A stretch of DNA of 64,000 nucleotides from Microbacterium sp. UFMG61. Its GTDB lineage: Bacteria > Actinomycetota > Actinomycetes > Actinomycetales > Microbacteriaceae. The notes under the pieces were generated by a model. It was not told the DNA's origin. It worked only from the letters and a program-made list of their open reading frames with translations, and did not search any database. Below are positions 16,826 to 23,883 of this stretch, one piece after another. Position 1 is the first letter of the stretch, and each line of letters starts with the position of its first letter. A program made the position numbers and the translations under genes. Location: assembly GCF_015354505.1 (NCBI RefSeq), contig NZ_JACAFP010000002.1, positions 310,001 through 374,000 on the forward strand, given 5' to 3'.

Positions 16826-17497
16826 TCAGCGGTCGAGGGAGGCGAACCGCTCGATGTCGCTGTTGGTGCCCGAGACGATGATCAGGTCGTGGTTCGTGAC
16901 GATGGTGTTCGCCTCGGCGTAGCGGAACGGCTTGCCGGGGCTCTTCACGCCGACGACGGTGACCTTGTACTTGCTGCGCACCCCGGACTCATTGAGACCC
17001 ACGCCGCGGATGAACTTGGGCGGATACATCTTCGCGAGCACGAAGTCGTCGTCGAAGCGGATGAAGTCGAGCATCCGGCCCGAGACGAGGTGCGCGACGC
17101 GCTCGCCGGCCTCGCGCTCGGGGTAGATCACGTGGTTCGCGCCCACCCGCGCGAGGATCTTGCCGTGGGATTGCGAGACGGCCTTGGCCCAGATCTGCGG
17201 CACCTTCAGGTCGACGAGGTTCGCGGTGATCAGCACCGAGGCCTCGATCGACGAGCCGACGGCGACGACGGCGACCTGGAAGTCCTGGGCGCCGATCTGG
17301 CGCAGCGCGTCGATGTTCTTGGCGTCGGCCTGCACTGTGTGCGTGACGCGGTCCGACCACTTCTGCACGAGCTCGAGGTTGTCGTCGATCGCGAGCACCT
17401 CGCGGTCGAGTCGGTCGAGCTCGCCGGCGCACGCGGCGCCGAAGCGGCCCAGCCCGATGACGAGGACGGGAGCGTCGCCCCGGAGCACTTCAACCAA
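16826..17497 (-). CDS. KtrA/TrkA-type potassium channel gating subunit (223 aa)
   Basis: Cytoplasmic regulator of a Ktr-type K+ uptake channel. Residues about 10-130 form an RCK_N Rossmann domain with VIGLGRFGAACAGEL (nucleotide-binding G-x-G-x-x-G) and the acidic AIDDN strand end; residues about 140-223 form the RCK_C domain. A single RCK unit of 223 residues is the KtrA layout, not the doubled TrkA. Its ATG lies within the last codons of the membrane subunit gene (8-base overlap), so the pair is translationally coupled. Ligand is probably ATP/ADP, as for other KtrA proteins. Confidence 0.88.
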   Translation of the reverse strand: MVEVLRGDAPVLVIGLGRFGAACAGELDRLDREVLAIDDNLELVQKWSDRVTHTVQADAKNIDALRQIGAQDFQVAVVAVGSSIEASVLITANLVDLKVPQIWAKAVSQSHGKILARVGANHVIYPEREAGERVAHLVSGRMLDFIRFDDDFVLAKMYPPKFIRGVGLNESGVRSKYKVTVVGVKSPGKPFRYAEANTIVTNHDLIIVSGTNSDIERFASLDR

Positions 17498-18920
17498 CGA
17501 TCGGCCTTTCCACGGGCAGTGAGTAGTACTGCGATCGCGATGTCGCGGCGACTGCCGCGGCGAGAGTCACTGTACCAACGCGCCCCATGAAGATGGTGGC
17601 GGCGAGCACGTAGGCGCCGGCATCGGGCAGCTCGGCGGTGAGCCCGGTCGAGAGTCCGACGGTGGCGAAGGCCGAGATCACGTCGAAGAGCACGTGGCTG
17701 ATGTCGGCCTTGGTGATCTGGGCGATGATGATCGTCGACAGGGCGACGATCGTGGCGCCCCAGGCGACGACGCTGAGGGCGACGCGCTGCACATCGCTCG
17801 GGATGCGGCGGCCGAACGCCTCGACCGACTGGCGGCCTTTCGCCTCGGACCACACGGCGATCGCGAGCACGGCGAGAGTGGTGACCTTGATGCCGCCGGC
17901 CGTGGAGGCCGAGCCTCCACCGACGAACATCAGCATGCTGGCGGCGAGGAGCGACGAGCCGTTGAGGTCGTCCATCTCGATCACGTTGAAGCCGCCGGAA
18001 CGGGTCATCGCCGACAGGAAGAAGGCCTGGAACGTCGTATCCGCGGCATCCATCGAGCCGAAGGTCTTCGGATTCGCGTACTCGAGGATCAGGAACACCG
18101 CGGCACCCAGCACGAAGAGCAGCACGGTCGTGACGAGCGTGAGCTTGGTGTGCAGCGACCACTTCTTGACGTGCCACACGTGCTTGGCGAGCGTGTAGAT
18201 CACCGGGAAGCCGATGCTGCCGAGGAAGACGCCGACCATGAGCAGAGACAGCACCAGATAGTCGTCGGCGAACACCGCGACTCCACCCGCGTTCGGCGCG
18301 AACCCGGTGTTGGTGAATGCCATCGCGGCGAAGTACGGCGCCTCCCACAGTGCGGCGATGGGCTCGACCCCGGCCATCACGAGGGCCGGATACAGAAGGA
18401 TCGCGAGCGCGCCCTCGATGATCAGCGCCGAGAGCGCGACGGTGGTGAGCAGCTGACCGACCTCGCCGAGACGCACGGTCTGGCTCTCGTTCACGACACC
18501 GCCGTGGGCCCGTAGCGGGTTCGTGTCTCCCGCCGCCATCAGCTTGGCCCGCAGGCCGAGGCGCTTCGAGATCAGCATCCCCATGAGCGACGCGAGGGTC
18601 AGCACACCCAGGGCGCCGATGTTCACACCGACGAACACGAGCACGTGACCGAACGGAGACCAGTGGGTCGCCATGTCGACGGTCGAGAGGCCCGTGACGC
18701 AGATGGTCGAGACCGCGGTGAACAGAGCATCGGCCAGGGGAGTCACCGTGCCGGTCGCCGAGGCGATCGGCAGGGACAGCAGCACGGTGAACACGAGGAT
18801 CAGCAATGCGAAGATCACGATCGCGAACCGTGACGGCGACGACGTGATGAGGTGCTTGCCCCACGACGCGGCGCTCTCGAGCCGCTGTCGGGGCGACGAC
18901 GCCGAAACGAGGCCCGACAT
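17490..18920 (-). CDS. KtrB/TrkH family potassium uptake membrane subunit (476 aa)
   Basis: Pore-forming subunit of a Ktr-type K+ (or Na+-coupled K+) importer. It has about ten hydrophobic segments and four pore-loop repeats; conserved glycines sit in STICVTGLS, AFTNTGFAPN, MTRSGGFN and AFATVGLST, the selectivity-filter repeats of the Trk/Ktr/HKT superfamily. The ATG at 18920 is preferred because AAGGGGGAC lies just upstream; upstream codons to 19019 would run into the divergent ArsR gene. Cotranscribed with the RCK subunit. Confidence 0.9.
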   Translation of the reverse strand: MSGLVSASSPRQRLESAASWGKHLITSSPSRFAIVIFALLILVFTVLLSLPIASATGTVTPLADALFTAVSTICVTGLSTVDMATHWSPFGHVLVFVGVNIGALGVLTLASLMGMLISKRLGLRAKLMAAGDTNPLRAHGGVVNESQTVRLGEVGQLLTTVALSALIIEGALAILLYPALVMAGVEPIAALWEAPYFAAMAFTNTGFAPNAGGVAVFADDYLVLSLLMVGVFLGSIGFPVIYTLAKHVWHVKKWSLHTKLTLVTTVLLFVLGAAVFLILEYANPKTFGSMDAADTTFQAFFLSAMTRSGGFNVIEMDDLNGSSLLAASMLMFVGGGSASTAGGIKVTTLAVLAIAVWSEAKGRQSVEAFGRRIPSDVQRVALSVVAWGATIVALSTIIIAQITKADISHVLFDVISAFATVGLSTGLTAELPDAGAYVLAATIFMGRVGTVTLAAAVAATSRSQYYSLPVERPIVG

Positions 18921-19007
18921 CGCGTCCCCCTTCGCTTGGCCTCCGCATGAGCGGTCGCTCGACATGGTCACCGAGCCTTCGTCATGGTACTCCGTGCCGG
19001 GGACGAC

Positions 19008-19013
19008 TACCCT
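19008..19013 (+). promoter_or_regulatory. -10-like TACCCT, six bases before the ArsR ATG
   Basis: TACCCT, six bases, ATG at 19020; leaderless arrangement. Confidence 0.35.
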
Positions 19014-19019
19014 GATCAC

Positions 19020-19436
19020 ATGACCGACATCTTCGACGTGATCGCAGACGGCACGAGGCGCGACATCCTCCAGCTCCTCCTGCGCCGCACGTCAGAAGGC
19101 GATGCCGGCACCAGCGTGAGCCACATCGTCGCCGACCTGGGCATCAGCCAGCCCACCGTCTCGAAGCACCTCAAGGTCCTCCGCGAGGCCGATCTCGTCA
19201 GCGTGCGAGAAGACGGGCAACGTCGGTTCTACAGCCTCGCCGTCGAGCCGCTCGAGGCCATCGACGACTGGCTCGTGCCGTTCCTGATGGACGCGTATGG
19301 CGACGATGCGCCGGACGTCGACTACCCCGGATTGCCGCTCCCCGACGGCGCGGCACATGCCGCAGAGGTCGTCGGCCGCGCTGCGGCATCCGCGAAGCAC
19401 GTCGTGGCGACCGCACTCAAGCGACTCGGCGGCTGA
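19020..19436 (+). CDS. ArsR family winged-helix transcriptional regulator (138 aa)
   Basis: Residues 1-90 form an ArsR-type helix-turn-helix: FDVIADGTRRDILQLL opening, recognition region GISQPTVSKHLKVLREADLVSV and wing REDGQRRFYSL. No cysteine pairs typical of metal-sensing ArsR/SmtB members are present, so a metal ligand is unlikely. The C-terminal tail of about 50 residues is alanine-rich and less conserved. It is divergent from the Ktr pair, with about 100 bases between starts, so it might regulate that operon or itself (inference). Confidence 0.8.
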   Translation: MTDIFDVIADGTRRDILQLLLRRTSEGDAGTSVSHIVADLGISQPTVSKHLKVLREADLVSVREDGQRRFYSLAVEPLEAIDDWLVPFLMDAYGDDAPDVDYPGLPLPDGAAHAAEVVGRAAASAKHVVATALKRLGG

Positions 19437-19450
19437 CCGCCGCACGCACA

Positions 19451-19488
19451 TCGCCCCCGGCGACAGGGGGGCTTGTCGTCGGGGGCGA
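19451..19488. terminator. hairpin between convergent ArsR and ABC permease genes
   Basis: TCGCCCCCGGCGAC at 19451-19464 pairs with GTCGTCGGGGGCGA at 19475-19488, one mismatch, 10-base loop. It sits 14 bases after the ArsR stop and could serve both strands; the permease gene ends at 19624. Confidence 0.45.
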
Positions 19489-19623
19489 GGCTGCGGGCCC
19501 CAGCCCGCCGGGACTCGGATGGTGCCATCATGAGTCCTGCGCTCAGCGTCCCAGATGATTCTGAGCGGACCCGGGACACCTCCTATGACTCCGCTGGGAT
19601 CCCGTCCGCAGCGGTGATCGGCC

Positions 19624-20442
19624 TCATCTCCGAGCCGCCCGCCGGCCGAAGAGCCATGCACCCCAGCACATCGAGACCGCCAGGATCGCAACGCACCAGC
19701 CCCCGGCCCACAGAGCGGATGCACCGACAGTCGCATCGGTGAGCAGCCCCCTGATCGTCTCGACGATCGGAGTGATCGGCTGAGCGGCCGCGACCGGCTG
19801 CAACCACGGGGGCATGCTCGCCACCGGCACGAAGGCGCTCGAGAGGTAGGGGAGGAACAGCAGGATGAAGCCGTAGCCGTTGGCGCCCTCGGGGCTTCCC
19901 GCGGCGAGCCCGATCGCGGCGAAGAGATAGGTGATGGCCAGGATGTAGAGGGCGATCAGCCCCGCCAGTGCGATCCAGTCCGCGAGCGAGGCGTCAGGAC
20001 GGAAGCCGACGAGCACGCCGACGACGATGACGATCGACGTCGCCACGAGATTTCGCAGCAGACTCGCCACGACATGGCCCGTGAGCACGGCGTTCGCCCG
20101 CAACGGCATCGTTCGGAAGCGATCGATGATCCCCGTACGCATGTCGTTCGCGACGTAGACGGCCGTCGATGAGGCGCCGAATCCTGCGCACGTCAGGATG
20201 ATCCCGGGCACCACGTAGTCGACATATGCGCCGGACGGATCGATCGCGCCTCCGAAGACCCACGTGAACATGAGCATGAGGAGCACGGGGAGGAGGATCG
20301 CCATCAGCAGCGATTCCCCGTCGCGCATCGAATGGCGGAGGCTGCGACCGACGAAGATGCTCTCGGCGGTCAGCCCGCGAAGGCGCGGTCGAGGCGATGC
20401 CGGCGGGGACACGGCCGTCAGGGTGGCGGACGTCGCGTTCAT
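19624..20442 (-). CDS. ABC-2 type transporter permease, DrrB-like (272 aa)
   Basis: Membrane subunit of a drug-type ABC exporter. Six hydrophobic segments follow a cytoplasmic N-terminus; the ABC-2 signature is visible as MPLRANAVLTGHVVASLLRN and the later YGFILLFLPYLSSAFVPVASMP segment, as in DrrB/daunorubicin-type permeases. It overlaps the ATPase gene by four bases (ATGA), so the two are translationally coupled. The substrate is unknown; control by the adjacent TetR protein suggests a hydrophobic compound (inference). Confidence 0.88.
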   Translation of the reverse strand: MNATSATLTAVSPPASPRPRLRGLTAESIFVGRSLRHSMRDGESLLMAILLPVLLMLMFTWVFGGAIDPSGAYVDYVVPGIILTCAGFGASSTAVYVANDMRTGIIDRFRTMPLRANAVLTGHVVASLLRNLVATSIVIVVGVLVGFRPDASLADWIALAGLIALYILAITYLFAAIGLAAGSPEGANGYGFILLFLPYLSSAFVPVASMPPWLQPVAAAQPITPIVETIRGLLTDATVGASALWAGGWCVAILAVSMCWGAWLFGRRAARR

Positions 20443-21320
20443 GAGGGCTCCTCCGTGGGGCGCATGGTGGTGACGGCGAGGAAGACATCGTCGAGGCTCG
20501 GGCGGCGAAGCGTCACGGTTCCGATCTCGCCGTCCCTGTCGGGCATGTCGAGCGCTCGCCGGAGACTCGCCACGCTGCCGTCAGTGGGAACGGCGCGCAC
20601 CAGGTCGCCCTGATCGTCGCGCAGCTCCACCGTCTCTCCTCCCACTCGCGCCTTCAGTTCGGCAGGGGTGCCGAGTGCGGCGATCCGCCCGTCGTGGAGC
20701 ACGGCGATCCGATCGGCGAGCTGATCTGCCTCCTCCAGGTACTGCGTGGTGAGGAAGACGGTCGTGCCCGCGGCGGCGAGAGTGCGGATGAGGTCCCAGA
20801 GGTCGCGCCGGCTGCGTGTGTCGAGGCCCGTGGTCGGTTCATCGAGGAAGAGCACCTCCGGTGTCACGACGAAGCTCAGGGCGAGGTCGAGCCGGCGGCG
20901 CATCCCGCCCGAGAACGTGCGCACCGCCCGCGCAGCGGCGTCCGTCAGATCGAACTGCGCCATGAGCTCAGCCGCCCGGCGCCGGGACGCGCCTCGGCTG
21001 AGACCGGCCAGCCGGGCGAACATCGTCACGTTCTCGAGGCCGGTGAGAGCATCGTCGACCGCAGCCGCCTGGCCGGTGAGGCTGATGCGGCGCCGGACCT
21101 CCGCAGGATCCGTGCGGGTGTCGAAGCCTGCGATACGAACGCTGCCGGCGTCGGCGGCGGTCAGAGTGGTGAGGATGTTGATCGTCGTCGTCTTGCCTGC
21201 CCCGTTCGGGCCCAGGAGTGCGAACACCTCGCCGCGCGACACGGAGAAGTCGAGGCCGTCGACCACGGGTCTCCTCCCGAACTGCTTTCGCAGGCCGTGC
21301 ACCTCGATCGCGTGGTCCAT
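20439..21320 (-). CDS. ABC transporter ATP-binding protein, DrrA-like (293 aa)
   Basis: Nucleotide-binding subunit of the exporter. Walker A GPNGAGKTT (about residues 37-45), Q-loop LTGQAAAVD, signature FSGGMRRRLDLAL, Walker B VLFLDEPTTGLD and the H-loop region VFLTTQYLEEADQLAD. The Q-loop and the DrrA-type C-terminal extension with a VTLRRPSLDDVFL segment place it in the DRA family that pairs with ABC-2 permeases. It is the first gene of a two-gene operon whose promoter overlaps the TetR operator. Confidence 0.92.
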   Translation of the reverse strand: MDHAIEVHGLRKQFGRRPVVDGLDFSVSRGEVFALLGPNGAGKTTTINILTTLTAADAGSVRIAGFDTRTDPAEVRRRISLTGQAAAVDDALTGLENVTMFARLAGLSRGASRRRAAELMAQFDLTDAAARAVRTFSGGMRRRLDLALSFVVTPEVLFLDEPTTGLDTRSRRDLWDLIRTLAAAGTTVFLTTQYLEEADQLADRIAVLHDGRIAALGTPAELKARVGGETVELRDDQGDLVRAVPTDGSVASLRRALDMPDRDGEIGTVTLRRPSLDDVFLAVTTMRPTEEPS

Positions 21321-21367
21321 CTCCGTGACTTCCTCTCCTCATGCGTCACCGCTGACTGTGTGCGTCG

Positions 21368-21381
21368 TACACAACTGTGTA
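21368..21381. promoter_or_regulatory. TetR operator dyad TACACA-AC-TGTGTA
   Basis: A perfect 6+2+6 dyad in the 108-base gap between the divergent ABC and TetR genes. It contains the -10 hexamer of the leftward ABC promoter. A second, degenerate copy sharing ACTGT(G/T)TA lies at 21388-21401, 20 bases away, two turns of the helix. Repression by the adjacent TetR is inferred from position. Confidence 0.6.
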
Positions 21382-21404
21382 TGACCGTAACACACTGTTT
21401 ACAA
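21376..21404 (-). promoter_or_regulatory. promoter of the DrrAB-like operon, TTGTAA-N17-TACACA
   Basis: Minus-strand TTGTAA (21404-21399), 17 bases, TACACA (21381-21376). The -10 lies wholly inside the operator dyad, so a bound repressor would block RNA polymerase directly. Confidence 0.55.
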
Positions 21405-21416
21405 AATATACAGAAG

Positions 21417-21422
21417 TAGACT
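21417..21422 (+). promoter_or_regulatory. -10-like TAGACT, six bases before the TetR ATG
   Basis: TAGACT, six bases, ATG at 21429; leaderless arrangement. The putative -35 region would overlap the degenerate second operator copy, consistent with autoregulation. Confidence 0.45.
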
Positions 21423-21428
21423 GGCGGC

Positions 21429-22361
21429 ATGACCGAGAGTGAGCCGATGGAACTGCCCAGAGGCATCGCCCTGGCATGGGGCGTCGCGGCGAATCCTCAG
21501 CGTGGGCCGAAGCGCGAGATGAGCGTGGAGCGCATCGTCGACGCCGCCGTCGAACTGGCTGACTCCGACGGGATCGGCGCAGTGTCGATGGCTGCCGTGG
21601 CCGCGGCCCTGGGGTTCACGCCGATGTCGCTCTATCGCTATGTCAGCGCGAAGGACGACCTCCTTCTGCTCATGCAGGAGCAGGCCACCGGGCTGCCCCC
21701 GGACTCGATCCGAGAACTCGCGAGTTGGCGTGAGAGGTTGCTCGCCCTCTACGAGGAGCAGGTGCTGCTCTATCAGCGCCATCCCTGGGTGCTCTCGTTG
21801 CCGATCAACGGTTCGCCGGTCACGCCGAACAGCTCGGCGTGGTTGGACGCCAGCCTCGATGCTCTGGAGGCGACGCCGCTCTCGACGGAGGAGCGGATGG
21901 CGGTGGCCCTGGCCGTGACCGGTGACGCGCGCTGGTGCGGCATCGTCCACGCCGGCTACACCGAGCAGTCGCGTGGCAGCGGCCTGAGTCCCCGGGAGGT
22001 CGCGGTGCGCGAATCCGCGCTCTATGACCGCGTGATCACGGCGGATGAGTTCCCGGCGCTGCGTCGAGCGATCGATGACGGCATCTTCCTGTCGCCTGCG
22101 GATCCGTTCCATTTCGGGATCGAACGCGTCCTCGATGGGGTCGCCTCGTACATCGACGCGCTGGACCGGGGCGGAGCGCACGAGGTGTCCCCGGAGTGGA
22201 TCGCGCTCGACCCTGCAGAGGTCGCCGGCGACAAACGCGTCCGTGAGGCGCAGAAGGCGGTGCGCGATGCCGAGAAGAGTCTGCGCGCCGCGCATCGACT
22301 CGAACGGCAGGCCCTGCGCGAGGCGCGCGAGCGACGTGCGCGCTCGAAGACGTCGGGCTGA
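21429..22361 (+). CDS. TetR family regulator with tetracycline-repressor-like C-terminus and basic tail (310 aa)
   Basis: The N-terminal HTH spans about residues 35-80 (VERIVDAAVELADSDG then SMAAVAAALGFTPMSLYRYVSAKDDLL). The following 150 residues fit the TetR_C ligand domain used by antibiotic-binding repressors. It is unusually long for TetR: the last 50 residues form a charged Arg/Lys/Glu helix (DKRVREAQKAVRDAEKSLRA...) probably a coiled coil. It is divergent from the DrrAB-like exporter, over a clear dyad, so it most likely represses that operon and itself until the exported drug binds. Confidence 0.88.
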   Translation: MTESEPMELPRGIALAWGVAANPQRGPKREMSVERIVDAAVELADSDGIGAVSMAAVAAALGFTPMSLYRYVSAKDDLLLLMQEQATGLPPDSIRELASWRERLLALYEEQVLLYQRHPWVLSLPINGSPVTPNSSAWLDASLDALEATPLSTEERMAVALAVTGDARWCGIVHAGYTEQSRGSGLSPREVAVRESALYDRVITADEFPALRRAIDDGIFLSPADPFHFGIERVLDGVASYIDALDRGGAHEVSPEWIALDPAEVAGDKRVREAQKAVRDAEKSLRAAHRLERQALREARERRARSKTSG

Positions 22362-22409
22362 GGACCCCAGTCGCCAGGCAACCTCACTGATCACACGAGT
22401 CACGTGGGT

Positions 22410-22439
22410 TTACACGCGTCCCAGATTCCCCATAGAGTG
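22410..22439 (+). promoter_or_regulatory. promoter TTTACA-N18-TAGAGT for the HTH gene
   Basis: TTTACA at 22410-22415 and TAGAGT at 22434-22439, 18 bases apart. The start would be near 22446, leaving a short leader with AGAAAGGGG before the ATG at 22468. Confidence 0.5.
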
Positions 22440-22467
22440 TGCACAAATCCAGAAAGGGGTACGTGGG

Positions 22468-22659
22468 ATGCCCGAGGTTCCTGATGTCCGGTTCCTTACG
22501 GTGGCTGAGGTCGCCGAACTCATGCGCGTGTCGAAGATGACCGTATATCGGATGGTGCACGCTGGGGAGCTGCCGGCCATCCGCTTCGGCCGCAGTTTCC
22601 GCGTGCCGGAGTCCGCTGTGGCGGAAGCGCTGCAGCGACCCATCGCCGACGTCGGCTAG
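22468..22659 (+). CDS. excisionase-like helix-turn-helix protein, Rv0500A type (63 aa)
   Basis: A 63-residue protein that is nothing but a MerR/excisionase-type HTH: FLTVAEVAELMRVSKMTVYRMVHAGELPAIRFG then SFRVPESAV. This is the conserved actinobacterial family represented by M. tuberculosis Rv0500A, which sits beside the gene for ribosomal protein bS22, as here. It is not a phage excisionase: no integrase or att site is near. It probably acts as a small DNA-binding regulator; target unknown. AGAAAGGGGTACGTGGG provides the ribosome binding site. A hairpin and a new -10 separate it from the bS22 gene. Confidence 0.85.
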   Translation: MPEVPDVRFLTVAEVAELMRVSKMTVYRMVHAGELPAIRFGRSFRVPESAVAEALQRPIADVG

Positions 22660-22681
22660 CCTTCTCGACCGCGTGTCTCGT

Positions 22682-22702
22682 CCGTCACCGATAGTGTGAC
22701 GG
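22682..22702 (+). terminator. hairpin CCGTCAC/GTGACGG after the HTH gene
   Basis: Perfect 7-bp stem with a 7-base loop, 22 bases after the HTH stop and 20 bases before the next -10. No T-run. Confidence 0.4.
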
Positions 22703-22722
22703 TGAGGCCCCGTTCAGTTTGC

Positions 22723-22728
22723 TAGACT
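22723..22728 (+). promoter_or_regulatory. candidate -10 TAGACT for the bS22 gene
   Basis: TAGACT in an unusually AT-rich patch (TTCAGTTTGCTAGACT) 80 bases before the bS22 start. No good -35 is visible, so this is tentative. Confidence 0.35.
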
Positions 22729-22807
22729 GATCCGAGGCATTTTTCCGTGCCCGTACCCGGGTGTCCGTCACCGTGCGACGCCCAGCCACTGACTTAGTGA
22801 GGTTTCC

Positions 22808-22906
22808 GTGGGTTCTGTCATCAAGAAGCGCCGCAAGCGCATGGCGAAGAAGAAGCACCGCAAGCTGCTTCGTAAGACTCGCCACCAGCGTCGCAACAAG
22901 AAGTAA
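22808..22906 (+). CDS. small ribosomal subunit protein bS22 (AURKAIP1/COX24 domain, 32 aa)
   Basis: A 32-residue, extremely basic peptide beginning Val(Met)-Gly-Ser-Val-Ile-Lys-Lys-Arg-Arg-Lys-Arg-Met and containing KKKHRKLLRKTRHQRR. This is the AURKAIP1/COX24 domain peptide of actinobacteria, equivalent to M. tuberculosis Rv0500B, shown structurally in mycobacterial ribosomes as protein bS22. GTG start after AGTGAGG. Too short for many gene finders. A terminator hairpin follows 13 bases after the stop. Half of its residues are Lys or Arg, as expected for an rRNA-buried peptide. Confidence 0.92.
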   Translation: MGSVIKKRRKRMAKKKHRKLLRKTRHQRRNKK

Positions 22907-22919
22907 GCGACCAGACACG

Positions 22920-22949
22920 AGCGCCTGTCTCCGGACGGGCGCTTTGTGT
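22920..22949 (+). terminator. intrinsic terminator after the bS22 gene
   Basis: GCGCCTGTC (22921-22929), TCCG loop, GACGGGCGC (22934-22942), one G-U pair, then TTTGTGT. A short T-rich tail makes this a plausible intrinsic terminator. Confidence 0.6.
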
Positions 22950-22987
22950 CTCTACCCCCGGTTTCCCACTCGTCGCAGGAGCACGCC

Positions 22988-23290
22988 ATGAAGTCGATCA
23001 CCGTCACCGAGCTCGCCGAGCGCTCGAACACTCCGCTCATCGATGTGCGCGAGGTGGGTGAGTTCGCGGCGGGGCATGTTCCCGGTGCGATCAACATCCC
23101 GATGTCGGAGATCGGCAACCGACTGGAAGAGCTCCCGGCCGAGTCGTTCGACGTCATCTGCCAGGCGGGCGGCCGTTCCGCCCGCGTCGTCGAGGCCCTC
23201 GAGTCCCGCGGCTACGACGCCACGAACGTCGAGGGCGGTACCGGCGAGTGGATCGCACAGGGGCGCGCTGTCGAGGTGCCGTCGGCGTGA
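22988..23290 (+). CDS. single-domain rhodanese-like sulfurtransferase (100 aa)
   Basis: One rhodanese domain: IDVREVGEFAAGHVPGAINIP (domain entry, with R-E-x-x-E-x-x-x-G-H) and the active-site loop C-Q-A-G-G-R-S, with the cysteine that carries the persulfide. Length is typical of single-domain GlpE-like proteins. It could pass sulfur or detoxify cyanide or sulfide; the physiological donor is unknown. AGGAGCACGCC precedes the ATG at 22988. The next gene overlaps its stop by four bases (GTGA), so it heads a four-gene run ending in the PPTase. Confidence 0.88.
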   Translation: MKSITVTELAERSNTPLIDVREVGEFAAGHVPGAINIPMSEIGNRLEELPAESFDVICQAGGRSARVVEALESRGYDATNVEGGTGEWIAQGRAVEVPSA

Positions 23291-23574
23291 CCACGCTGAC
23301 CCTCATCGGCAAGCCCGACTGTCATCTGTGCGATGTCGCATCCGACATCATCGACGCGGTGGTCGCCGAGCTGCCCGATGCCGCCGCTGAGCGCATCGAG
23401 ATCGTCGAGGCGTCCATCCAGGAAGACCCCGCACTCTACGAGCTGTGGTGGGAGAAGATCCCCGTCGTCCTGATCGATGGAGAGCTGCACGCGCATTGGC
23501 GGTTGTCGGCCGATCGACTGCGTGAGGCTCTCGAAGAGGCCGTCCAGGAGGACGCGCTCGGAAAGGAATCGTGA
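23287..23574 (+). CDS. glutaredoxin-like thiol-disulfide oxidoreductase (95 aa)
   Basis: Small thioredoxin-fold protein opening with a beta strand and the active-site C-H-L-C (TLIGKPDCHLCDVA), with the cis-proline region KIPVVLIDGELHAHWRL. It matches the DUF836/glutaredoxin 2-like group common in actinobacteria. The GTG start overlaps the rhodanese stop (GTGA), implying translational coupling and a shared sulfur or redox role. Its electron donor could be mycothiol or NrdH/thioredoxin systems; not determinable here. Confidence 0.85.
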   Translation: MTTLTLIGKPDCHLCDVASDIIDAVVAELPDAAAERIEIVEASIQEDPALYELWWEKIPVVLIDGELHAHWRLSADRLREALEEAVQEDALGKES

Positions 23575-23873
23575 TGATCCGTCACGTCGTCACCTGGAAG
23601 CTCGCCGCCGAAGACGCCGGAGAGCGTGCCGCGCAGGCCGCTGAGGTCGCACGCCGACTCCATGCTCTCGACGGTGTCGTACCGCAGCTGCGCTCGATCT
23701 CGGCAGGAGCGAACATGGCGTACCCCGATGCGAACTGGGACGTCACGCTCGTCGCGGACTTCGATTCGATCGCCGCGCTCGAGGAGTACCAGGTGCACCC
23801 GGCGCACGAAGACGTCGTGGCCTACGTGCGCTCGGTGGTCGCTTCGCGAGTGGCCGTCGACTTCGAGGTCTGA
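23574..23873 (+). CDS. Dabb (stress-responsive A/B barrel) domain protein (99 aa)
   Basis: A ferredoxin-like A/B barrel: MIRHVVTWKL opening, central AYPDANWDVTLVADFDSIAALEEYQVHPAHEDVV, the hallmark sequence of Dabb proteins. Members dimerise; the family includes polyketide cyclase-like enzymes but most bacterial members have no known reaction. The ATG at 23574 shares a base with the glutaredoxin stop (TGATG), and AAAGGAATC precedes it. Confidence 0.85.
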   Translation: MIRHVVTWKLAAEDAGERAAQAAEVARRLHALDGVVPQLRSISAGANMAYPDANWDVTLVADFDSIAALEEYQVHPAHEDVVAYVRSVVASRVAVDFEV

Positions 23874-23883
23874 GCCGTCGGCC

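Noticed and set aside
22468..22659. phage excisionase or integrated element
   Set aside because: The HTH protein belongs to a conserved chromosomal family next to the bS22 gene; there is no integrase, att repeat or composition shift.
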